A DNA stretch of 34,058 nt, taken from contig JACQZT010000429.1 of NCBI GenBank assembly GCA_016213755.1, forward strand, positions 1 through 34,058. The letters are read 5' to 3'. A program made the position numbers and the translations under genes. This DNA is from Acidobacteriota bacterium (GTDB lineage: Bacteria; Acidobacteriota; Terriglobia; Bryobacterales; Bryobacteraceae). This document shows, one piece after another, positions 27,001-34,058 of this stretch (its first letter is position 1; each line of letters begins with the position of its first letter). Under the pieces are notes generated by a model. It saw only the letters and a list, made by a program, of their open reading frames with translations. It was not told where the DNA came from and ran no database searches.

Positions 27001-27663
27001 CTACACCAGGAAGTAGTTGTCGTGGCCGGGAATGATGACGCTGGCGATGGCGGCCAACTGGTCCATGGTCTTGGCCGCCAGCGCCGGGTCGACGGCGTTG
27101 AAGTAACTCCGCCGCTCCCGCCAGAAGTCGCGCGTGGCCACCGAGTCGCCGGCCGCGACGATGGAGCGGCCGTCGCAGTCGAAACGCAGGCTGTGATGCG
27201 AGCGCGTGTGGCCCGGCGTCGGTATCACTTCCACCGCGCCGAACAGGGTCTTGGGCGCGGGTTCGAACTTGCGCGAGAACTTCTTGCCGTTCAGGATTTC
27301 CGCCACTGGCGCCGCGGCATACCAGGCGGCCTGGGGAAAATGTTCGACACCGAAGAAGTGGTCCCCGTGCTCGTGGGTGACGAAGACCGCGTTGATGTCG
27401 CCGAGTTTCACACCCGTCCGCCGGTCGAGTTCTTTCGCCATGGCGTCTTTCGCCGTCAGCGACGGATCCACCAGCAGGTGGAATCCGTCGCCGCTGACCA
27501 GAGTGCAAGTGCAGATCGCATCCCGCAGGGGCTTGGCGTCCGACTCGCCCCAGTAGCGGTTGCGCGACAGGTTGCCGATGGTGATCACGGTCCAGCGAAG
27601 GACCTTGGGGTTCGCGGCCGACGCCAGCATCGGAACCGCGGCCATGAATTCGCGTCTTCTCAT
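27001..27663 (-). CDS. MBL-fold metallohydrolase, exported
   Basis: 220 residues. N-terminal MRRREFMAAVPMLASAA resembles a short twin-arginine signal. The metallo-beta-lactamase motif HEHGDH is at 97-102 (FVTHEHGDHFFG); further ligands are in PTPGHTRSHHS, AAGDSVATRD and IIPGHDN. This gives a two-metal site of the general MBL type seen in lactonases, glyoxalase II and similar hydrolases. Substrate unknown. GAGG lies a few bases before the ATG. It follows the CehA/McbA-type gene by 11 bases on the same strand, so the two are probably cotranscribed and both exported. Confidence 0.9.
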   Translation of the reverse strand: MRRREFMAAVPMLASAANPKVLRWTVITIGNLSRNRYWGESDAKPLRDAICTCTLVSGDGFHLLVDPSLTAKDAMAKELDRRTGVKLGDINAVFVTHEHGDHFFGVEHFPQAAWYAAAPVAEILNGKKFSRKFEPAPKTLFGAVEVIPTPGHTRSHHSLRFDCDGRSIVAAGDSVATRDFWRERRSYFNAVDPALAAKTMDQLAAIASVIIPGHDNYFLV

Positions 27664-27674
27664 CGTGGCCTCAA

Positions 27675-30281
27675 CTAGGAATGTTGCGTCACCGGCGTGT
27701 GCTCGTGATACTGCCCGCGCTGGTGCAACTGGTTGTGCAGCGTGCGGTGGGCCGCGGTGAGCTTGAGGCGCAGGCGCTTGTACACCGCGTCCTCGGCCCG
27801 CGTGCCCACGGTGTCGAGATAGGCCAGCGCTCCTTCGATCTGGTCCAGAATGGTCACCGCGTCCGCCGCCGAAAAGAAGGGCGAGTTGTCCACCTCGATC
27901 ATCACCGGCGAAGTGTGCGCGGCAATGATCTCGGGCTTGTCCGCGTAGTGGCCGCGTACCAGCAGCGCGATCCAGGAACTCCGCTCCACGCGCACGGACC
28001 AGTGGCCCGCGTCCTTGTCCGGCCGCACCGAGCGGCTCTCACGCACTTCTCCGTTCACCACCAGTTCGACCTTGCTCATGGGCACGGTAACGCTGGCGGC
28101 GTCCCAGGCCACGTCCAGCGTGCCGCCGCCCGAGGTCAGCTTCATGCCGGTCCCCGGCGCGCGCCCGCCAACGCTGAACTCCACCAGCGGACCGTAGGTG
28201 ACGAAGGTGTGACCCGCCCGCACGGCCTGCATCCACTCGTCGTAGGTGAATTCCCGCCCGTCCGGAATTCGCGCGTAGGTGCGCACGGTTCCGACGGCGG
28301 TGGTGGCCGTCATCTTGTCGGTGCCGCCCACCGCGGCGATGAAGTGGCCGCAGTTGAGGTAGCGGTACCAGTCGGAGAGCGAGTAGGGATCGATGCCGCC
28401 GTAGAGGCTGCCCCAGGAGGTCATCTCGACGGCGTCGATCACGCCGCTGACGAGATCTGCGGCGTTCTCGCAGCGCGGGTTGGGATAGTGCGGCAGCACC
28501 ACCAGTCCGCCCTGGGCCTTGCACTGCTCGGCCCACTCCATCAGCAGCACGCCGATGGAATCGCCCAGCGCGGCTTCGTCCGGGCCGCCGGCGCACATGG
28601 GCGAGATGATGTTTCCCTTGTAGCCCAGCAGCGAGATGTGCCCCAGCACGTGCTGGCGGTTCTCGGTGCCCACGCGGACCAGATACTCGCCGTCGCCGCC
28701 TGCCTCCCTGGCGCCGAAGGTGGTCCTTCCGTCGAAATCTCCTGCGTTGGTCATCAGCTCGCCCCACTGACTGGCCAGCAGGTTGTCCACGTTCACGCCT
28801 TCCCCCGCGCCTTCCAGTTGCGCCGTCGCCGGCGACAGGAAGTGGACGTGCGTGTCCGCCGTCACCCAGCCGCGCTCGCGCCAGGGCAGCAGTTTTTCGA
28901 TCTCGACGTCGAGGATCTCGGTGGAGCGTTCGATGCGAACCGTCTTGCGGATGGGCCGGATCTCGAAACCCTTACTGACCTCCAGGTACACGCTGCCCAG
29001 CGGCAGATCAACCACCGTTTCGCCCGGAATGTAGGTGCAGTAGTGCCGCCCCTGGTGCTGAAACTCGGGGGCGTAGTCTTCAAACCACGCGGGGTTGGGC
29101 TGCCGGTGGCGGTCCGCCGGAGCCAGGTATTCGCCGCTTTCACCGTGCAGGTGCAGCTTCACCGGCGTGAGTTTGCCGGACGATTTCTCGCGCACGCGGA
29201 TGCGCACGCGCTGGGTGGCGGGAGGGATCGGAGTCATCGGCCAGTCGCCGGATTCGAAATGGAACCGGGCATCCGGGTGAGCGCAGTATTCGACTACCAC
29301 TTCGTTGGGCCGGATCTCGGGCACCTGGTTGTTATAGGACCCGTCCCAGGCTCCGTTCGGATAGTCCTTGCGCGGCTGGGCGGAGATGATTTGCCCCATG
29401 TCGATCTGCATCTGCTTCCAGCGCCCGCGGCCGTCCACCGCGGGATCGAACATTACGCCTTCCGGCAGCCGCACCACGGCCTTTTTTCGCGTCTCCCAGC
29501 GCAGCGGTTGTGCAGTCGCGCTGCCGGCGGACACCGCCGAGAGCAGGATCGGCCCCGCCTTGGGCTCGAAGCGCAGCGCGGCGATTTCCTTTTCCGGATG
29601 CGGATTCTGCCAGGCCCACAGCCAGTTGACCCACGCGCCGCTGTCGGCCGTGGAAACTCGCGTCTCGGCGTTGCCCCAGCGCAGGCCGCCGCCGGCGTCC
29701 AGGAGCATGGAAGGCTGCTCGTGCACCGCGCGGATCGCGTGCGGCTTGCGGTGCGCCACCGCCTGGAAGCAGTTTTCGCCCCAGCGCCGCCGGAACGTCC
29801 CGATGTGGTGACGGCGGCGGATCTCGGCCTTCACCTCGCTGCCGTCGGCGTAGACGATGGAGTAGTCGGCGATGTGCTCGCCGAGGTGGCCTTCGCCGCG
29901 CATGGGACGGATGAGGCCGTGCGCGTCCGGCGCCAGGGGTTTGAGGTCGGTGGTGTGGACGAAGACGAGCCACTCGGCCTTCAGCCCGCGAACCGGCTCA
30001 GTGACCGGCTGGTCCTGGAGAAGAATTGGGCGGTCGATGCGGAAGGGGATGCCCCACGAGACACACGCCCCGCGGGGCGCGCTGGGAATGGCGCCTGTCA
30101 GAGCCTCGGAAAGGCCCGCCCCGGCCAGGTCCTCGAAACTGGTGTTTCCTTTGAGAGCGACCGGGGAGAAGCGGGAAGTGGCTGGTCCGTCCTGCAAGGT
30201 AACACCTCCTTTGACTGCCGCGCCGATGGCGGCCACCGCCGCCGTAGAAGATTCCAAAAACTCTCTGCGAGAAGCTGTCAC
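27675..30281 (-). CDS. CehA/McbA-family metallohydrolase, Tat-exported
   Basis: About 868 residues from GTG 30281, which gives a clean Tat start (TASRREFLESSTAA) and has GGAG four bases upstream; ATG 30296 adds five residues, and the longest frame (to 30353) reads through a repeat and is artefactual. An extended N-terminal beta region is followed by a PHP-like metallohydrolase domain: HVH at 478-480 in TADTHVHFLSP, VVLPHYPNPRCEN and AAVGGTDKMTATTAVG. CehA and McbA cleave carbaryl, but most relatives have unknown substrates. It lies next to the RAYT element, whose left repeat ends about 20 bases from this start. Confidence 0.88.
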   Translation of the reverse strand: MTASRREFLESSTAAVAAIGAAVKGGVTLQDGPATSRFSPVALKGNTSFEDLAGAGLSEALTGAIPSAPRGACVSWGIPFRIDRPILLQDQPVTEPVRGLKAEWLVFVHTTDLKPLAPDAHGLIRPMRGEGHLGEHIADYSIVYADGSEVKAEIRRRHHIGTFRRRWGENCFQAVAHRKPHAIRAVHEQPSMLLDAGGGLRWGNAETRVSTADSGAWVNWLWAWQNPHPEKEIAALRFEPKAGPILLSAVSAGSATAQPLRWETRKKAVVRLPEGVMFDPAVDGRGRWKQMQIDMGQIISAQPRKDYPNGAWDGSYNNQVPEIRPNEVVVEYCAHPDARFHFESGDWPMTPIPPATQRVRIRVREKSSGKLTPVKLHLHGESGEYLAPADRHRQPNPAWFEDYAPEFQHQGRHYCTYIPGETVVDLPLGSVYLEVSKGFEIRPIRKTVRIERSTEILDVEIEKLLPWRERGWVTADTHVHFLSPATAQLEGAGEGVNVDNLLASQWGELMTNAGDFDGRTTFGAREAGGDGEYLVRVGTENRQHVLGHISLLGYKGNIISPMCAGGPDEAALGDSIGVLLMEWAEQCKAQGGLVVLPHYPNPRCENAADLVSGVIDAVEMTSWGSLYGGIDPYSLSDWYRYLNCGHFIAAVGGTDKMTATTAVGTVRTYARIPDGREFTYDEWMQAVRAGHTFVTYGPLVEFSVGGRAPGTGMKLTSGGGTLDVAWDAASVTVPMSKVELVVNGEVRESRSVRPDKDAGHWSVRVERSSWIALLVRGHYADKPEIIAAHTSPVMIEVDNSPFFSAADAVTILDQIEGALAYLDTVGTRAEDAVYKRLRLKLTAAHRTLHNQLHQRGQYHEHTPVTQHS

Positions 30282-30301
30282 AATACTCCACAGCATACCC
30301 A

Positions 30302-30331
30302 AAACCCGGGGACAGACGGAACGCTCCCCGG
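30302..30331 (+). repeat. REP-type palindromic repeat, left copy
   Basis: AAACCCGGGGACAGACGGAA followed by CGCTCCCCGG. It is in inverse orientation to the two copies on the right of the RAYT gene (31092-31119, 31151-31178), and shares the GGGGACAGACGGA core with both. Its inner palindrome GGAACGCTCC has one mismatch. Confidence 0.85.
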
Positions 30332-30354
30332 AAAAATCGGAGAAAATCAACACC

Positions 30355-30383
30355 GCCGGCTCACTGATTCGATGTGAGCCGGC
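30355..30383 (+). promoter_or_regulatory. Hairpin enclosing the RAYT start codon
   Basis: GCCGGCTCAC (30355-30364) and GTGAGCCGGC (30374-30383) are perfect ten-base complements around a nine-base loop. The start codon GTG is the first three bases of the right arm, so in mRNA it would be base-paired. No free Shine-Dalgarno is seen. It could restrict translation or be a recognition hairpin for the transposase. Confidence 0.7.
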
Positions 30384-31081
30384 TTGCCCGCGTCGTCATC
30401 CCAGAGGTTGCCCACCACGTCACACAGCGCGGCAACGACCGGCGCACCGTCTTCAGCTCCGAAAGTGATCGAACGGTCTACATCACCCTCTTGCGGCAAT
30501 ACAGCACCCTGCACCACCTCTCCATTCTGGGCTATTGCCTGATGAGCAACCACGTCCACCTGGTCGTCGTTCCACAGAAGCCCGAATCGATGGCCCTGGC
30601 TTTGCGGCAGACCCACGGACGCTATGCCGCCTGCCTGAATGCCCGCAATGGAGCCTCCGGCCACGTTTGGCAAGGGCGCTACTACTCCTGCGCGTTGGAT
30701 CGCAACCATCTGTGGACCGCCCTTCGCTACACGGAGCGCAATCCGGTCCGCACCGGCATGGTCAGGTCTCCCGAGGAGTTTCTCTGGTCGAGCGCCGCGG
30801 CTCACAGCGGTCGGGAGGACGCGCACCGGCTCCTGGATTTCGAGATCTGGCGCGCGGCCTGGAACCCCTCGGATTGGCGGCAATTCCTGGGAGCCGCGGA
30901 CGATTCCGAGGAGCGGGAAGCCGACGAGATCCGCAAGAACACCCACACGGGACGCCCGCTGGGCACCTCCGATTTCGTGAAAAGGCTGGAACTGACGCTG
31001 GCGCGCCCTCTGGAACCGCGCAGGACCGGCCACCGCCGCACAGATTCCGACGACCTCGCTCAGCGGGCTGTTGCTTTTTGA
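30374..31081 (+). CDS. REP-associated tyrosine transposase (RAYT, Y1/HUH family)
   Basis: 235 residues. The Y1 HUH motif is HVH at 60-62 (MSNHVHLVV), with the family context YHVTQRG-like AHHVTQRGNDRR at the start and HVWQGRYYS. Tyr119 in ALRYTERNPVRTG is the likely nucleophile; GRPLGTSDFVKRLE is a common RAYT C-terminal motif. RAYTs nick single-stranded REP hairpins. The last codons and stop (ALA-VAL-ALA-PHE, TGA) lie within the first of two tandem repeat units, so the gene end is made of repeat DNA. The start GTG is inside a hairpin. The gene appears intact. Confidence 0.93.
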   Translation: MSRLARVVIPEVAHHVTQRGNDRRTVFSSESDRTVYITLLRQYSTLHHLSILGYCLMSNHVHLVVVPQKPESMALALRQTHGRYAACLNARNGASGHVWQGRYYSCALDRNHLWTALRYTERNPVRTGMVRSPEEFLWSSAAAHSGREDAHRLLDFEIWRAAWNPSDWRQFLGAADDSEEREADEIRKNTHTGRPLGTSDFVKRLELTLARPLEPRRTGHRRTDSDDLAQRAVAF

Positions 31082-31179
31082 GACAAATACTGGGGAGCGC
31101 TCCGTCTGTCCCCGGGTTTCGGCAGGCTGTTGCGTTTTGCCACAAAAACCGGGGAACGTTCCGTCTGTCCCCGTGTTTA
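31066..31179. repeat. Two tandem 55-base units carrying REP-type palindromes
   Basis: Units 31066-31120 and 31125-31179 (59-base period) match at 46 of 55 positions by my count. Each begins GGCTGTTGC and carries GGGG, a ten-base palindrome and GTCTGTCCCC. The palindromes are GGAGCGCTCC (unit 1) and GGAACGTTCC (unit 2). Unit 1 overlaps the RAYT 3' end; unit 2 ends seven bases before the kinase start. Confidence 0.88.
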
Positions 31180-31186
31180 TGTCAGG

Positions 31187-31648
31187 GTGAGGTCGCGGGT
31201 TGTGGTGCTGGTGGGGTTGCCGGGGTCGGGCAAGTCGACCTACATGGAGCGGTTGGGCGCCGTGGCGCTGTCGTCGGACGAGCTGCGCCGCCTGCTGGCG
31301 GACGATGCGTCCAGCCAGGCGGTGAACCGCGAGGTCTTCGCCCTGCTGCGCTGGCTGGCGCGGCGGCGCCTGGCGCTGGGCCGCAAGGTCACTTACATCG
31401 ACGCCACTAACCTGACGCCGGCCGAGCGCCGCCCCTACGTACACCTCGCGCAAGTCCACGGCGGCCAAGCCGAGGCGGTGTTCTTCGACGTGCCGATCGA
31501 GGTCTGCCGCGAGCGCAACCGCGCCCGCGCGCGCGTGGTCCCCGACGAGGCCATGGAGCGGCTGGCGGCGCGCCTGGTTCCGCCCTCGAAAGAGGAGGGC
31601 TTCGCCCGCGTCACGGTGATCAGTGCCGGAAGTGGCGAATGCCGGTGA
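31187..31648 (+). CDS. P-loop kinase-like ATPase (polynucleotide/zeta-toxin-type fold)
   Basis: 153 residues from GTG 31187. Walker A is GLPGSGKST at about 10-18, followed by ALSSDELRRLL, a lid-like VTYIDATNLTPAERRPYV, and FFDVPIEVCRERNRAR, which fits the AAA_33/polynucleotide-kinase-like group of small P-loop kinases. Substrate unknown. A longer frame from TTG 31130 adds 19 residues, but those are encoded by the repeat unit and share the peptide GERSVCPRV with the false extension of the CehA gene, so I reject it. No strong Shine-Dalgarno is visible. The 3' end overlaps purH tail-to-tail by 29 bases. Confidence 0.85.
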   Translation: MRSRVVVLVGLPGSGKSTYMERLGAVALSSDELRRLLADDASSQAVNREVFALLRWLARRRLALGRKVTYIDATNLTPAERRPYVHLAQVHGGQAEAVFFDVPIEVCRERNRARARVVPDEAMERLAARLVPPSKEEGFARVTVISAGSGECR

Positions 31649-33179
31649 AGACCATGGCCAGGCCCAGTCGGTCGGCCGCGGCCACCACTTCCGCGTCGCG
31701 CACCGAGCCGCCCGGCTGAATCACCGCGGTGATGCCGTGCTTGGCCGCCTCCTCGACGCCGTCGGGGAAGGGGAAAAAGGCGTCCGAGGCGAGCACCGTG
31801 CCCTCCAGCGGCAGGACCGCCTTCATGGCGCCCACTTTGACCGAATCGACGCGGCTCATCTGCCCCGCGCCGACGCCCACCGTCTGCCCGGTGCGCGCGT
31901 ACACGATGGCGTTCGACTTGACGTGCTTGACGACCTTCCAGCCGAATTCGAGCGCCGCCCACTCCTGCTCGCCCGGCGCGCGCTGTGTCTTGACCTGCAC
32001 GGCCGCGCGGTCCAGCCGGAGAAGGTCGGCGCTCTGCGCCAGAAAGCCGCCGCTGATGGATTTCACCACCGCTTCGGACGCGGGCGCCGGGGCCACCTTC
32101 ACCAGCCGCAGGTTCTTCTTCGCGCCCAGCACGGCCAGCGCCTCAGGCGCGAACTCCGGCGCGGCGACGGCTTCGATGAAGGTCTTGGCGATCTCCCGGG
32201 CGGTTTCCTCGTCGATGGCGCGGTTGAAGGCCAGCACGCCGCCGTAGGCCGACACCGGATCGCACTCGAACGCGCGCCGGTAGGCGTCGGCCAGCGTCCA
32301 GGCCTCGCCGCAGCCGCACGGATTGGTGTGCTTGATGATGGCCGCCGCCGGCTCGGAGAACTCCAGCACGAGCTGCCAGGCCGCATCCAGGTCCACCAGG
32401 TTGTTGTAGGAAAGCTCCTTGCCCTGAAGCTGCCGTGCGCCGGCCACGCCGAAATCGGCGGCCGTGTAGAGCGCGGCCGGCTGGTGCGGGTTCTCGCCGT
32501 AGCGCAGCGACAGGGTGCGCGGCGCAAAGACATTCAGCACCGCCGGCAGAGTCTCCGCCGGCCGGTCGCGAAACTCGCTCTCTTCCACTTCGATGCGCGC
32601 CAGCCGCGCGGTGATGGCGCGGTCGTAAGCGGCGGTCAGGGAGAAGGCCTTGCGCGCCAGGTCCCACTTGGTCTTGAGCGACAGTTCTCCGTTCGAAGCG
32701 CGCATCTCCCTGAGCAGCGCTTCGTAGTCGCCGGGCTGGACCACCACCGCGACGTCCTGATAGTTCTTCGCCGCCGCGCGGATCATGGTCGGCCCGCCGA
32801 TGTCGATGTTCTCGATCAGCTCCTCGACCCCAATGCCTTCCTTGGCCGCGGCTTTCTCGAAGGCGTACAGGTTCACCACCACCATGTCGATGGCCGGGAT
32901 GTCGTGCTGGATGAGCGCCTGCATGTGCTCGGGCCTGGAGCGCATGGCCAGCACGCCCGCGGCCACCCGCGGATGGATGGTCTTCACGCGGCCGTCCAGC
33001 ATTTCGGGAAAGCCGGTCAGCTCGGAGACGTCCTTCACCGCCAGCCCGGCCTCGCGGAGCAGGCGCGCCGTGCCGCCCGTGGAGATCAGTTCGACGCCCA
33101 TCCCGGCCAGGCCGCGAGCGAACTCCGCCGCTCCGGTCTTGTCCGTCAGGCTCAGAATGGCGCGTTGGATTTTGGACAT
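31620..33179 (-). CDS. purH: Bifunctional AICAR transformylase / IMP cyclohydrolase
   Basis: 519 residues. The N-terminal IMP cyclohydrolase domain starts IQRAILSLTDKTG and holds ISTGGTARLLREAG, VKTIHPRVAAGVLA and NIDIGGPTMIRAAAKN. The C-terminal AICAR transformylase domain carries LRYGENPHQPAALY, KHTNPCGCGEA, VSAYGGVLAFNRAID and the terminal AVIQPGGSVRD. It catalyses the last two steps of purine synthesis to IMP. ATG 33179 is preferred over GTG 33197 because the protein then starts MSKIQRAIL like its family. It overlaps the kinase gene tail-to-tail and is divergent from isocitrate dehydrogenase. Confidence 0.97.
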   Translation of the reverse strand: MSKIQRAILSLTDKTGAAEFARGLAGMGVELISTGGTARLLREAGLAVKDVSELTGFPEMLDGRVKTIHPRVAAGVLAMRSRPEHMQALIQHDIPAIDMVVVNLYAFEKAAAKEGIGVEELIENIDIGGPTMIRAAAKNYQDVAVVVQPGDYEALLREMRASNGELSLKTKWDLARKAFSLTAAYDRAITARLARIEVEESEFRDRPAETLPAVLNVFAPRTLSLRYGENPHQPAALYTAADFGVAGARQLQGKELSYNNLVDLDAAWQLVLEFSEPAAAIIKHTNPCGCGEAWTLADAYRRAFECDPVSAYGGVLAFNRAIDEETAREIAKTFIEAVAAPEFAPEALAVLGAKKNLRLVKVAPAPASEAVVKSISGGFLAQSADLLRLDRAAVQVKTQRAPGEQEWAALEFGWKVVKHVKSNAIVYARTGQTVGVGAGQMSRVDSVKVGAMKAVLPLEGTVLASDAFFPFPDGVEEAAKHGITAVIQPGGSVRDAEVVAAADRLGLAMVFTGIRHFRH

Positions 33180-33229
33180 GACGCACCATTTTCCCACACC
33201 TCGCGGACCGCCTATGCCACAATGCGGGC

Positions 33230-34058
33230 ATGGCTCACCAAGTAACGCTCATTCCCGGGGATGGCATCGGCCCGGAAGTCGCCGAAGCCACGGTGCGCGC
33301 CCTGGCGGCGACCGGCGTGAAGATCGAATGGGAGCGCGTGGAGCTGACCGGAGACCTGATCGCCGCTTCGCGCGACGACCTGCCGCCGTGGGTGCTCGAC
33401 TCGATCCGGCAAACCCGCGTGGGGCTCAAAGGGCCGGTCACAACGCCGGTGGCGGGCGGTCATCAGAGCGTGAACGTCAGCCTGCGCAAGCGGCTGGACC
33501 TGTTCGCCAACGTGCGCCCGGTGCGCAACCTTCCCGGACTCAAAACACGCTATCAGGACCTCCCCATCGACATGGTGATCTTCCGCGAGAACACCGAAGA
33601 CCTGTATGCGGGCCTGGAGCACGAGGTGGTGAAGGACGTTGTCACCAGCCTGAAGGTGATCACCCGCGCGGCCAGCGAGCGCATCGCGCGCTACGCCTTC
33701 AACTTCACGCGCGCCGCGCGGCGCAGGAAAATCACCGCCGTGCACAAGGCCAACATCATGAAGCTCAGCGACGGCCTGTTCCTGCGCTGCGCGCGCGAGG
33801 TGGCCAAGGAGTACCCGGAGATCGAGTACCGGGAGCTGATCGTCGACAATGCCTCCATGCAACTGGTCATGCGCCCCGAGCAGTTCGACGTGCTGCTCAT
33901 GCCCAACCTCTACGGCGACATCGTATCGGACTTGGCGGCGGGCCTGGTGGGCGGCCTGGGGATCGTCCCGGGGGCCAACCTGGGCGAGGCCCACGCCGTC
34001 TTCGAAGCCGTCCACGGTTCGGCGCCCGACATCGCCGGCCGCGGCATCGCCAACCCCA
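33230..34058 (+). CDS. NAD-dependent isocitrate dehydrogenase (partial)
   Basis: First 276 codons of an isocitrate/isopropylmalate dehydrogenase family protein, cut by the right edge. [12 protein letters not shown] starts the fold. The substrate loop reads [19 protein letters not shown], with Ser and Asn positions typical of isocitrate binding, unlike the isopropylmalate form. [11 protein letters not shown], the catalytic Lys in [12 protein letters not shown], and DNASMQL with [19 protein letters not shown] (metal-binding Asp) follow. This is the homoisocitrate/NAD-isocitrate subtype. Oxidises isocitrate to 2-oxoglutarate in the TCA cycle. Divergent from purH, 50 bases apart. Cofactor cannot be fixed without the missing C-terminus. 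Confidence 0.9.
   Translation, partial: MAHQVTLIPGDGIGPEVAEATVRALAATGVKIEWERVELTGDLIAASRDDLPPWVLDSIRQTRVGLKGPVTTPVAGGHQSVNVSLRKRLDLFANVRPVRNLPGLKTRYQDLPIDMVIFRENTEDLYAGLEHEVVKDVVTSLKVITRAASERIARYAFNFTRAARRRKITAVHKANIMKLSDGLFLRCAREVAKEYPEIEYRELIVDNASMQLVMRPEQFDVLLMPNLYGDIVSDLAAGLVGGLGIVPGANLGEAHAVFEAVHGSAPDIAGRGIANP

Larger units (their letters stand above)
30302..31179 (+). mobile_element. RAYT gene with flanking inverted REP-type repeats
   Basis: A REP-associated tyrosine transposase gene with one repeat copy on its left and two tandem copies, oppositely oriented, on its right. The element sits between the CehA-type gene (minus) and a P-loop kinase gene (plus). RAYTs are usually vertically kept single genes linked to dispersed repeats, not autonomous transposons; no target-site duplication is evident. 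Confidence 0.75.

Noticed and set aside
27681-30377. 898-codon plus-strand frame opposite the CehA-type gene
   Set aside because: Shadow of the real gene: composition lacks domains, and the minus strand shows recognisable motifs.
31187-31648. Zeta-type toxin of a toxin-antitoxin pair
   Set aside because: P-loop kinase fold only; no small antitoxin gene is adjacent, the neighbours being RAYT and purH.
31623-33245. 540-codon plus-strand frame opposite purH
   Set aside because: Antisense to an unmistakable PurH; His/Arg/Gly-rich shadow protein.

Overview
High-GC bacterial window with long, tightly packed reading frames and very short intergenic gaps. The gene content points to Acidobacteriota, most likely the Solibacter/Bryobacterales group. 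The clues are a 1090-residue Oar-like TonB-dependent receptor with an N-terminal carboxypeptidase-regulatory-like domain, beginning directly upstream of a second gene of the same kind; a Tat-exported sulfatase; DUF362, FG-GAP and CehA/McbA-type secreted proteins; and LptF and LptG encoded in one frame. This assignment is inference from gene content; there is no rRNA or tRNA in the window.

Layout. 1-3675 (minus): two TonB-receptor-type genes separated by a 24-bp-arm inverted repeat. 3774-6502 (plus): a nucleotide-sugar-epimerase-like SDR translationally coupled to a sulfatase. 6504-10034 (minus): an apparent operon of an FG-GAP propeller protein, an amidohydrolase and a DUF362 protein. 10123-12685 (plus): Skp/OmpH-like chaperone, a single-pass membrane protein, malate dehydrogenase, a 38-residue membrane mini-protein, and a SET-domain methyltransferase frame without an ordinary start codon. 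12693-14811: a CpaE-like ATPase divergent from a NarL/LuxR response regulator, with inverted-repeat motifs between them. 14860-20642 (plus): a tandem pair of secreted TldD/PmbA-type proteins, the first with the complete zinc site and the second without it, followed by fused lptF-lptG that is split by an in-frame amber codon. 20664-25151 (minus): a glycan-assembly cluster (family 2 glycosyltransferase, DegT aminotransferase, SDR epimerase, SAM methyltransferase) preceded by an aldo/keto reductase-like protein that lacks the catalytic tetrad. 25203-26996: small membrane protein with a good promoter, lytic transglycosylase, secreted unknown. 27001-30281 (minus): CehA/McbA metallohydrolase and an MBL-fold hydrolase. 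30302-31179: a REP-associated tyrosine transposase (RAYT) flanked by inverted copies of a palindromic repeat. 31187-34058: P-loop kinase, purH, and the start of an NAD-type isocitrate dehydrogenase.

How the parts fit. The central block is envelope-centred: Skp/OmpH, LptFG, sugar-modifying enzymes, lytic transglycosylase and TonB receptors all act on the outer membrane or periplasm. Malate and isocitrate dehydrogenases and PurH are housekeeping. The parts most worth a second look are the exported TldD/TldE-like pair coupled to LptFG, the amber codon inside lptF, the SET-domain frame with no canonical start, and the RAYT element, whose start codon lies in a hairpin and whose repeats show compensatory base changes. 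No intergenic gap exceeds 300 bases; the largest is the 178-base CpaE/LuxR interval.
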